Positions 45,885 through 55,311 of a stretch of DNA of 64,000 bases are shown here, piece after piece. The stretch comes from Symmetrospora coprosmae. Taxonomy: Eukaryota; Basidiomycota; Cystobasidiomycetes; Symmetrosporaceae. Under the pieces are notes generated by a model. It saw only the letters and a program-made list of their open reading frames with translations. It ran no database searches and was not told where the DNA came from. Location: the NCBI GenBank assembly GCA_008802785.1, contig VUYT01000006.1:62001-126000 (forward strand), in the 5' to 3' direction. Every line of letters starts with the position of its first letter. Positions within the stretch are counted from its first letter, which is position 1. The translations under genes and the position numbers were made by a program.

Positions 45885-48800
45885 TCACCGCTTGCGCGCG
45901 GGAGCCTTCTTCTTCGGCGGTTCGTCCTCGGAGTCGTCCACGTCAATGACTGATCCGTCCTCCTCATCGTCCGAGTCGGCCTGCTGCGGCGGATCAGCAC
46001 TCGCCTCGAACACCTCGTAAGTACTGTGAATGCGGTTCCAGACTCACCCTCGCGTTCTTCTTGTTCTTGCTCGTCGCAGTCTTTGCGGCTGCACGGGTGC
46101 CCGTGCTGCTCCTGGACGGTGCAAAGGCGAGCTGCGACTGCGTCGGCGCGGCCGCCTTCTTGGCTTTTGAGGTCGTAGTCGCAGCAGCCTTCTTGCTGGT
46201 CGAAGCGGCCGCCTTCCTCTTGGGCGGCGGGTCGTCGGACGCATCTTCCTCGTCATTATCCGACTCCTCATTGAACAGCGTCGAACCTTTCTTCTTGCCG
46301 GAGGCTTTCGGCGCAGCCTTGCCCTTTGCGCCTCTCTTGGCTGCGGTCGCAGAGTCGACCGACATCTTGTCAAAGTCGCTCCCGTCGTCCTCGTCCTCCT
46401 GCTCCGATTCCTCCTGGCGCGCCTTGCCCTTGCCCTTCTTGGCGTTCTTCTCCTCAAACTGCTCGGCCAGCTTCGTCTTTGTGACGTGCATATTCTGCTC
46501 AATCTCCTCGTCCGTATCTGCTGCTTCTTCGGTCCTGTCGGTGCGCTCAATCTCCTTGCGCTGCGTGTCCAGCGTCTTTGTAATGAATCTGCGCGAATGG
46601 GGACGAGGGGTTTTCACACAAGTGTCAGACAGAGCGAGAGGCCGGAAACTCCGACGAGAATGAGCAACCCACGTGTCGATAGCATGCTTGTCGTCCTTCT
46701 CAACGAACGCATTCACTGCCGACCCGATTCCATTCTCATGAAGGAGCTGCAGCGTCTGCGCCTCGAGGTACTGCCTGACGAGCGTTTCGACCTTGATCTT
46801 CTCGATGCGCTCCGGGAGCTCGTCCCCTTCACCAAACGCAGCAGGGTCGAGCCCTTCAGGTTGGTCAATCGTGATCTTCTTTCCGCGCGCCACCTTCTTC
46901 TTGCGCGTGAACTGCACGATGTCGCGCGGGTTGGCCACCTTGTTTGTAAAGTCCTGCCCGAAGCGCTGCGGGTTGCCAATCTCCTGGTTCGTGTATTCGA
47001 CACGCAGCCGGACGAGCGGCAGAGGGCGCGGCGGGGCGTTCGGATCCGGGTTCCCGTCCTCGTCGGCGTTGAGCTCGTCCCACTCCGCATTGGCTTTCTC
47101 GATGAGCTCCGTGACCTGCAAGCGTCACAGGGCGGCGACCATGCTCAGGCTCGATCAATACGTTATGTCCCGTGACATTACGGCCGAGGCGACGACCGCT
47201 CACCCTCTTCTTGAGGTACTTATTGACCTGCACCTTCGTCTCTAGCTTGATGTCCTCAATCTCCTCGACGTCCGCGAGCACGAGGTCGTCCATGACGAAC
47301 GGCCTGACGGTCTTCAGGCGGATCTTTGTCAGGTCGAACGCCTTGTTCTGGATCTTGAGCAGGCCGACGTGCTTGGGAATCGCCTCGCCTGCCGCAAGGG
47401 ACGTGGCGACGCTGGAGCCCGGCTGGGAGATGTAGTACCCCTTGCCAGTGACTGGCTCCGGGTCAATGCGGCAGTCATGCTCGTGGCCCCAGACGATGAG
47501 GTCGACCTCATCGCCGAATCCGTTCTCCGGCACGCTTGATTTAGGTCCTCGGGGCACTCTGCGCAGCGGCAGACTCTGTTCAGCGCGATACGCGGTTTGA
47601 TCACGGAGCAGAACAGCACCCACCGATTTTGATGGATGAGGAGGAGGTTGAACCACTTGTCCATGTCTTCGGCGGGCCTGAACATGCTGATCCTATTCTT
47701 GCGCATCTCGGCATGGAAGCGTTCGTCCCTGATGTTGCCGACGCCGTACATTGCGAGTTTGGTCTCGCCCTTGCTGAGCAAGATGGGCTTGACCTGGATC
47801 CCGCTCTCGCGCGCCTGCTCGTCCGTCGACGCGTCCCCGGGCAGCTCCTGCCGCCCAAAGTAGTTGACGAGCCCGCACGCCGACAGCATGTCGAGCGCGC
47901 AGAGGGCACCCTCGGGTCCGGCCCCTTGCGGGTCGTCGTGGTTCCCGTGGATGCTGAAGATGGGGAGCGAGATGTTGTAGTTGACGTCTTCGTAGTTGAT
48001 GGGCGGGAAACTATGGTGGCGGCGCCGCAGCGGAGTGTGTCGGCAGTGCGCCCATTAGCATGTAGAACGGACTCCAGCGACATGAAATGGAGACACGACA
48101 CCCACCCGTATCCCGACTGCAGTCCCACGCCAACGTCGCTGACCACCTGCAGGGCGATGGGCCTGTCTCCCATGCAGTACTCGCGCATGAGGGCGATCGT
48201 CTGGTGCAAGCTTCCCCTGCTCGGCTTGTTCTCGTGAAAGAGATCCCCAGCGAGGAGGAGCATGTCGACCCCATTCTCGACTGCGAGCTTGAGGATCTCT
48301 TCGAACGTGATGAGGCTGTCTCGCCCGCGGATGGGGTCTCGCTCGCCGTATCCGATGTGGTTGTCCGTAGCCAGGAGGATCTGCAAGGGACAGCGAGCAT
48401 ATCAGCGGGGTGCCACTGGAAACGACGCGCTCCGTGCACAGATACGCGGGGCCGGACCCACCTTTATGCAGTCCTCGTCTCGCTCCTCGCCCGGTGCAAT
48501 CGAGCTGGCTGTGGGTGCGGGCATGCCTGACATGTCTGGATCGTCGTTGAGCGCTGCTTGCGTGTCGTGGCCGTGGCCGTGGCCGTGGCCGTGGCCATTG
48601 CTTCCAGTCCCAGCCGCATGCTCCTGTGCGTCTCCGTTCTGCTGTCCGCTCCCATTGACGCGTCGAGGCGTCCCGCTGAACGAGCTCGAGGCGACGACGT
48701 GGGCATCATCATCGTCATCGTCATCGTCATCGTCGTCATCATCATCGTCGAATGAGGCCTTGTTCTTGCTCCTGGACGTGTTCTTGCCCTTGCCCTTGCT

Positions 48801-48960
48801 CGTTGATGCCGTCGGTGCTCCTCCTCGCTGGGATGACGTTCCTCCTGCAGCTGCAGGGGATGCCCGTGCACGGCTTCGACTGAATCAGAGGAGGCAGTGT
48901 CATTGGTGCACTCATACAGGATATCTCCAGAGGAGTACGCGCTGCTCACCTCGACGACAT
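45885..48960 (-). CDS. MRE11: MRE11, DNA double-strand-break repair nuclease
   Basis: Nuclease subunit of the MRE11-RAD50-NBS1 complex, acting in break resection and checkpoint signalling. The nuclease domain starts at ILLATDNHIGYGERDPIRGR and has LLLAGDLFHENKPSR, then FSIHGNHDDPQG, a histidine region MDKWFNLLLIHQNR, and DLIVWGHEHDCRI, so all metal-ligand motifs are present. The MRE11 DNA-binding part has QPGSSVATSLAAGEA, RPFVMDDLVLAD and PLPLVRLRVEYTNQEIGNPQ. The C-terminus is acidic, Lys/Ala-rich and ends KKKAPARKR. The first exon is tiny: ATG TCG TCG AG at 48960, spliced with a GTGAGC donor to SRSRARASPAAAGG, so the start is inferred by phase. About 140 disordered residues, with an Asp run (48703-48750) and (GH)4 (about 48568-48597), precede the nuclease domain; most MRE11 proteins have far fewer. 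Confidence 0.93.
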
Positions 48961-49501
48961 TATTGCACGCGAGTGTGTGGCTGTGTGATGCGGTTGACGC
49001 ACAGAGACGACAGCAGTTCCAGGCACAGAACGAAGGCCCAAGAGTGTCACGGCAAACGCGTCTAGTATACACAGCTGATGAGCACACGGCGGTACAGGAC
49101 ACAGATGCCTCCTCCTGTGAGTGAGTGATTGTGCTCTCTTCTGCACTGATATTGCACCCTTTGGCAACTTGAAAGCATCAGCACACATGCAGACAGTTGT
49201 CGCCACCCTCTCGTGCCGCTGGCAGCAGCGCAGCCCGCGCGCTCTTCCCGCTGCAGCCGACTCGTGCAGATGGGAGTTCTACACCGCATCAGCATCAGCA
49301 TCAGCATTGGCAACCCTCCACTGAGCAATTGAAGGTGCTCGACTCACTCCCTCACACCACCGCTTCTTCCGTTCCCAGCTGGACTGGGCGGGACTCTCGC
49401 TTGCGGGCTAGAAGAAGCCAAAGCGAGCTGCTTCTCTGACAGGGCGGATAGCAGCAGCAGCGGCAGCAGCACCAGGCTGGGTCTGCAACAACATATCCAC
49501 C
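48961..49501. other. intergenic region between divergent genes
   Basis: 540 bp between the divergent starts of MRE11 and the SLC35F-like transporter. It holds CT-rich and CAGCATCAG-like short repeats (about 49283-49305). No gene was recognised. Confidence 0.45.
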
Positions 49502-51325
49502 ATGGCCCACCTCTCAAAAGCCGGCGCGTATGCCATCTTTGCCGCTGTCCTCGTCGCTTACACGGTCCAGGTGCGTCGCGGTTGCAGGTCACGGGCGTCG
49601 GTCCGCCTTGGGCTGGGCGTGGTCGCCGGAGCTGCAGCCGCAGCTCGGACCGCGACAGGTAAACAGCTTCGCATCTGTCAGCTGACCCGTCTGCCTGTCC
49701 TCGCATCCGCCGCCGCCGCCGCCGTCGCTCCCAGTGCGAGCTCGCGTCGTTCCTGCACCGCTCCGGCTACTCCAAGCCTTTCTTCATGCTGTACCTCACC
49801 CACAGCTCGTACACCCTCATCGGCATCATGCACTACAGCGCCCTGCGCCTCCTGCGGATACCCTTGGACCCTCTGCTGGACGAGGCACGAAGAGCCGTGA
49901 AAGACCAGCTGCTCGGCGGGCCAAGCCTCGCAGTCGACCGCCAGCCGTTTCCAACACGAGAGGCCGCGCGCCGCTTGCTCTCGCTCACTGTCCTCATCGC
50001 CCTGCCCGCGGGGATATGGTACTCGTCCATCAGCCTCACGTCAATGACGAGCCTGACGGCGCTGTACAATCTGAATGCGTGCGTCCTGACCGCATCTCGA
50101 GCAATCAGGCGGGAAGCTGACAATAAGCGCTCGCTCGGCGCCATGCCCTGCAGCTTCTGGGCATACATTCTCTCGATATACTATGCCAGATCCGAGCGCT
50201 GGGAGCTCCGCTCGGCCGTCTCTGTCGGGATTGCCTGCTTGGGCGTCCTCATCATGACGTACGGCGACTCTGGCTCGTCAGCCTCTCCAGAAGCAGCCGT
50301 CGAGGCCAGCGCGGGTGCTACCGAGACCGAGGGCAACACTCAAGGCTCGTTGCTGGGCGACCTGCTCGGTCTATTGAGTAGCTTAGCTTGCGGGTTCTAC
50401 GAGGTGAGGCGCTCTGCGGGCGGACGCGTCTTTGGGATCCGCTATTGCGCAGCTACTGACCGTTGCCGCCTGATGGTTCAACCAGGTCTGGTACAAGCGG
50501 TATATCGCTCTACCAACAGACACCTCCATTCTGCCAATGACACCCACGCAAGGCACGTACTCGCGCCTGGCGACACCAGGCGGAGGGGCTCGTCTCTCCA
50601 CGTCGAGCAGGGACGCCGACGACGACGTGCTCGACGAGATCGAGTCCGAGCTGCGGGAAGTCAGGCGTCAGCCGAACGGACGGCATCAGCGGAAGGACGA
50701 GCTGCGCGACTCGGACGGCGATTATGACGGGGAACCGGACGTGGCGAGTCCGCCGACGCCCGGCAGCAGCAGCGGCAGCAGTGGCGGCACTTCGGCCTCT
50801 CTCTTCCTCTTCCACGCAAACCTCGTCACGGCATGCGTGGGCCTCCTGACCATTGTCCTGCTCTGGCTGCCCATCCCCTTCCTGCACTGGAGCGGAATCG
50901 AGCCCTTTGCGCTGCCGCGCTCGCTGGGCGAGTACCTCGCCGTGTCGGGCGTGTGCTTCGCAGGCGTCATCTTCAACTCTGGGTTCATGGTGCTCATCAG
51001 CAACTGGGGGCCCGTCGTCACGTCCGTCGGCAACCTGTTCACCTTGATCCTCGTCGCCGCTGCGGACGAGGTCATTGCCCTCGTCAACGGGTACTCGAGC
51101 CTCAGCGTTAGCACACTCGCAGGCTCTGGCTTCATCCTCGCCGCTTTCGGCCTGCTCGTCTCGGCCCCTGGCGAAGGCGGGCACAAGGAGGCCAACCCAA
51201 AGGGCGCAAAGAGTGGCGAAAATGTCAGAAGAGGCGTCGAGACCGTGGTGGACCGGTTGAGGAGCAGTGCAAGCAGAAGTCAGGTGGATCTTGGAGCGGA
51301 GGAATCAGGTCACGTCCGGCGGTGA
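49502..51325 (+). CDS. SLC35F / YML018C-like drug-metabolite superfamily transporter (EamA type)
   Basis: Ten-helix transporter of internal membranes (Golgi or vacuole in relatives); the substrate is unknown. The start is the ATG at 49502: AYAIFAAVLVAYTVQ forms helix 1, ending at a GTGCGT donor. Exon 2 gives the family hallmark CELASFLHRSGYSKPFFMLY followed by LTHSSYTLIGIMHYSALRLL. The next helices are LIALPAGIWYSSISLTSMTS and, after an intron, VGIACLGVLIMTYGD. An exon ends LLSSLACGFYE; the next starts VWYKRYIALPTD, followed by a long Ser/Asp-rich cytosolic loop. The final exon has LFLFHANLVTACVGLLTIVL, LPIPFLHWSGIEPF, VSGVCFAGVIFNSGFMVLIS, NWGPVVTSVGNLFTLILVA and LSVSTLAGSGFILAAFGLLV. The tail is charged and ends ESGHVRR. 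The long central loop is typical of fungal members. Confidence 0.85.
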
Positions 51326-51680
51326 CGGCCGCCGCTCCACCTTGGGACAGTCCGCAGTGCTCAAGTATCAGTCGTTGGCAGTAGGTAACCCATTGTCGTA
51401 TAGCCTAGAAGCAGCATATCCAGCATGAGAGGTAGCAGTCAAATCATTACGCAACTGAGCACCGTCTATAGTCACAAAGGGGAGGATCGGTGGTATACAC
51501 TGAATGGCCCGAATGGGCGGACTTTGTCCAGCAAACAACCCAGCGATAGCCAGCAAGCGAGTCTCGTGGGAAGCTGGCTGATGGCAGTCACGCCTTTTAC
51601 ATTTGCATGGCGCCGGGTGGGCCCGTCGTACGGCTCTCGTACGGCCGTCGTGTAGGCGTAAAACCGTTTTGACGCCCTGC
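51326..51680. other. intergenic region between convergent genes
   Basis: About 355 bp between the transporter stop and the carotenoid gene stop. Nothing was recognised. Confidence 0.45.
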
Positions 51681-52096
51681 TCAGCGCCGGAGGTACACCT
51701 CTTTGAGCGCGATCCTGACCCTCTGCCACTTTGTAAGGCTGATCCTGCGTCCATCGTACTCCTCATTCCCACTCCCGTCCGCCTTGAATGCGACTTTGCG
51801 GATCTCGTCTCCAATGCCAATGTACACCTGCGTAGCGGCGCGGATCCCCGGTCTGCAGCTGCGCGGCAGCTTCCGGATCGCAGCTGCGGTCCCCGCTTTG
51901 TGCGCCTCGGCGAGGGCGAGGAGCTGCCGCACGTACACGTGGTACCGGAACTCGGTCGGCGTCGGGAAGCGCTGCCCGTGCGCCGCCTGGACGAGGTTCG
52001 CGTAGTCTGCCATGCGCGCGCGCTCCTCAATCCCTTCCTCGCTGAGCTTGCCCTTTTCAGCCGCCGGCGACTTGATTGCCTCTTCGGCTTTTTCGC

Positions 52097-52137
<41 letters not shown>

Positions 52138-52168
52138 ATGATCGTCGCCCCTGCTACTGCTGCTGTCT

Positions 52169-52202
<34 letters not shown>

Positions 52203-53962
52203 GCGCTTGAACCAGTCCTGCGGTATGTAGATGCGGCCCTTTGTCGCGTCTTCGCGTATATCGCGCGCAATGTTGGTGATCTGCAGCGCGACGCCCATGC
52301 TCGCAGCCTTGGCGAGGACCTCCTTGCGCTCGCGCGGGTCGTTCTGCACGGTCCCAGAGTGCGGCTCGTTGGCCCACATGGCCCACACGCACATCTCTGC
52401 AACACTGCTCGCGACGAGGCGCGAGTACTCTACGAGGTCCTCCTGCGTCACAATCGGGCTGCCGCGCAGGTCCCACTCGTACCCCGCAATCAGGTCGTCG
52501 AACGGGTATCGCGGTATGCGCGTGCAGATGGTCGAGACGAGGAAGAAGGCCGACTGGGCGTCCTTGGGGACGCGCTTGTGCAGGAACGCCGACACGTCGA
52601 AAGTGGACGGGATGGGCGCGAACGGCGGGGTGTACGCTGCGGCTTCCGAGGAGGACGCGGGCGTCGACGGGTACAGCAGGTCGAGGTACTCCTTGCTCAT
52701 GTCGATCAAGCGGCGCGCTTCCTCCTGCGTGGCCGACTCATCGCAGAAGTCGTCGAGCACCCGGCAGAAGGCGTACAGAATGACGAGGTCGCGCCGCACG
52801 GCTGATGGAAAGATGTAAGATGCCGTGTGGAAGGAGCGGGAGTGCACCGCCAGGACTTTTTGCGTCTCTTCGAACGCTGGTATCCGCGCGCGGTACGAGG
52901 CTGGAAGGCGGTCGAGGCGGAGGAGGAGCGATTTGACGAGGAACGTGATGAACTCGTACGGCGTCAGCTGGGACGGCTGGACGGCCTGCGGGCGTTTCGT
53001 CGAGTCGGCAGCAAGGAGGTCGCCAAACACGTCAATCACGGCGTAGGACCGGTCAAAGGCGTTCATGCCGCACACGAGGAGCGTGTTGGTGACGAGGAAG
53101 AAGACGGCCTCCTCGAGCGGGAGGTCGGGCACGACGAAAATGCCGGTGCTCGTGCGCTCGGTGATGTGCCATGTCCCTGCGCGCAGGGCGATCGTGTCGA
53201 CGGCGCAGAGGTACACGGTCGGGATGAGGATGGAGAGCAGGCTCGTCTTCCACCGCGAGAGAAAGTGGTCCCCTGCGATGCCCCACAGGAAAGTCATGAT
53301 GGGTGTGATCCACCAGGCGATGCAGCCGAGGTAGAAGCCATGCGTCTCTGGGATGGCGTACTTCCACCCGGTCACGCAGAGGGCCGGGAGCACGGCCAGC
53401 GGTCCCCAGCGCAGGACTTTGCGGATGTACGAGGAGGTCGAGACTGATGCGTCGCTGCGCGTGTCCTTCATCAAGTGCTGCGACGGCGTGTCAAACATGC
53501 CGAGCAGGAGGAAGAGCTGGGCCGTGAAGGTGGACTGGATCATGAAGAAGAAGACCTCCTCGATGGGTACTTTTTTGAGCGTGTACATGACGGCCCACTA
53601 CGAGGGAGGGGGGCCAGGCTGTTAGCTGGAGCAGGGAGAGGCCGATCATCAGTACAGAGACAACCCACCTCTGGGTAGGTCCAGGCATGGTTGTGGATGA
53701 TGTAGCTGTCCCAGGGGAACGTGTAGAGGGTGGCAATCGAGACATGGAACACGATGGTGAAGAGGTTCCTTTTGCTGAGGAGCGGGTTGAGGAAGAAGGA
53801 TGCGACAGTGGTAGCAGGGATTGTGTAGAGGATGTGTCTGGGATCAAGGTAGGATGGGGTTTCAGCATGACCTCAGCCTCAGCCCGGCTGCCGGCCGAGG
53901 AGGGATAGGCAGGCAGGCAGGGATCTTCCGCAGACCCACATCCTCCAGTACGTCAGCAACAT
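51681..53962 (-). CDS. crtYB: bifunctional lycopene cyclase / phytoene synthase
   Basis: Carotenoid enzyme: the N-terminal heterodimer-type lycopene cyclase is membrane-bound and the C-terminal domain condenses two geranylgeranyl diphosphates to phytoene. Exon 1 is short: ATG at 53962, MLLTYWR, with a GTGGGT donor; the frame resumes HILYTIPATTVASFFLNPL. Each cyclase repeat shows its signature: FPWDSYIIHNHAWTYPE, PIEEVFFFMIQS, then AGTWHITERTSTGIFV and LPLEEAVFFLVTN. The synthase half starts with TQKVLAVHSRSFHTASYIFP and has RRDLVILYAFCRVLDDFCDE (first Asp-rich motif), then VALQITNIARDIREDATKGR (second), RIYIPQDWF and a C-terminal RVRIALKEVYLRR. Length about 710 residues. Between DWF and the next helix is a poly-Thr then poly-Ser insert. 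Fungal counterparts are Ustilago Car2 and Neurospora AL-2. Confidence 0.94.
52098..52203 (-). repeat. trinucleotide repeats coding poly-Ser and poly-Thr inside phytoene synthase
   Basis: Plus-strand (CTG)n at about 52098-52130 and (GTC)n at about 52168-52203 are read on the minus strand as Ser and Thr runs. They sit inside the last exon of the carotenoid gene and keep its frame. Confidence 0.9.
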
Positions 53963-54447
53963 GGCTGGCTGGCTGCTATGTGCCCGTGAACGACGACGAC
54001 GACCTTCCTAAGGGAGTCGCCTGCTATGCTCGTCCCTTCCTTTCTCCTGCCTTGCTGCTCGCTCCCTCGCTCCTTCTCCCACGTGTATTTCACGCTCCTC
54101 CCCCCGAGCAGCTTCGCTCAAATCGCCAGGGATCGCAGCGTCTTCTCTGTATTCTGAAGGGATGAACAGATTGAGCTAGACTGTGCGATTCCGTGCGTAT
54201 ATTGCGATCCTCTGTAGCTGCTCTGCTGCCTGCTGCGTGTCGAGGGTGAGAGGGTGATGGAGGGTGAGGCGGAGGCAGGGAGGAGCAAGAGCAAGCTCCT
54301 CGCCGAAGGAGCAGCCTGGCCTGGCCGAAGGAGGACGCAGAGGAGGAGGACACCCGACAGACCGAGAAAGCCTGCGGGGAGCGGACTTTATCACCGGAAC
54401 CACTCAACCGATACAGTGCATCTCACATCAGAGCAGCGCCCCATAAG
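53963..54447. other. shared upstream region of the carotenoid gene and bL36m gene
   Basis: 485 bp between the divergent starts. GC- and CT-rich, with no recognised gene or clear TATA box. Confidence 0.45.
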
Positions 54448-54873
54448 ATGGCCCCCTCCCTCCGCACACTGTCGCTCGCTGCATCCAGGCGCACATCCTC
54501 ATTCGCGGTCCCTGCTCTCACGGCGCAGTCACGCCCTCTGTCGACCTTCTTCAACAAGGCCCGCCCGACAGTGACAAGCTGCTGCTCCGAGCATCACAGC
54601 TGCACCCACACTGGACACGTCCATGCACCATCATCATCACCGCTGCTAATGATGCAAGGGCAGGAACGCGGGATGAAGGTCCGCTCGTCCGTAAAGCTCT
54701 TTTGCGATGGGTGCAAGACGGTCCGCAGGAAAGGGTACCTCTATGTCATCTGCAGCAAGGATCCAAAGCACAAGCAGGTGTGTGCGCACATACAGGCTTT
54801 TGCAGGGTTGAGTGCACATCAGCTGATGCTGACTCTTCCGCCTGGGCCCATCCTCTGACAGCGTCAAGGATGA
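54448..54873 (+). CDS. RTC6: mitochondrial large-subunit ribosomal protein bL36m
   Basis: Small zinc-ribbon protein of the mitochondrial ribosome. Exon 1 (54448-54777) has a Ser/Arg-rich presequence, [20 protein letters not shown], and a His-rich linker, then the bL36 domain: [20 protein letters not shown] and [17 protein letters not shown], with the Cys-x-x-Cys, Cys and His zinc ligands. The universal C-terminus of bL36 is KHKQRQG. It is completed only if an 84-nt intron (donor GTGTGT at 54778, acceptor CTGACAG ending 54861) joins to a 12-nt last exon CGTCAAGGATGA (54862-54873). The unspliced frame would instead add 27 unrelated residues. The mature part starts at MKVR. Confidence 0.9.
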
Positions 54874-55311
54874 TCCCTCTCGCTCGCACGCAGAGAGACA
54901 GCCCAGGACATTCCGATACAGGCACACGGCAATCGCTAGACAAGCAGGACATGCGCATACAGTCGTCGAAGTTCACCACGCACTGCCTCCTCCATTGTTG
55001 TTGTAGCAACAGGCCACTCCAGGCAGGACCGAGCCATACGGTCTTCGCGTTGCACCGGGAGGATAGGATCCATCGGAGCAAGCAACATCAAGGATGACCG
55101 CCATGCGAACTGCTCCATCTATTGCACTGCAGCGCACTGCCTGTAGACTGCGAGGTACAGCGCAGACCCTATGTGAACGAGCGTGTGAGGTCATGAACGA
55201 CGATGAACGTAAAAGTGGGGACTGCGTGAGATATGTATGAAACGCCGCACTGACGGGAGAGTATGAAACGACGAAAGGCCTCGACGGAGGTACAAATGCC
55301 GGTGAAAGCAC
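54874..55311. other. intergenic region between convergent genes
   Basis: About 440 bp with no recognised gene. The 3' UTRs of bL36m and the secreted-protein gene lie here. Confidence 0.45.

Noticed and set aside
46061-46663. 200-codon plus frame rich in hydrophobic residues, looking like a membrane protein
   Set aside because: It is the antisense of the Lys/Ala-rich MRE11 tail; reverse complements of Lys/Glu-rich sequence read as Phe/Leu/Ser-rich.
48568-48750. Simple repeats (GGCCGT-type and CAT/CGT) that could be a microsatellite in non-coding DNA
   Set aside because: They are in frame with the MRE11 N-terminal exon and code Gly-His and Asp runs.
53065-53447. Plus frames opposite the carotenoid gene
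   Set aside because: Antisense shadows of the lycopene cyclase region with no motif of their own.
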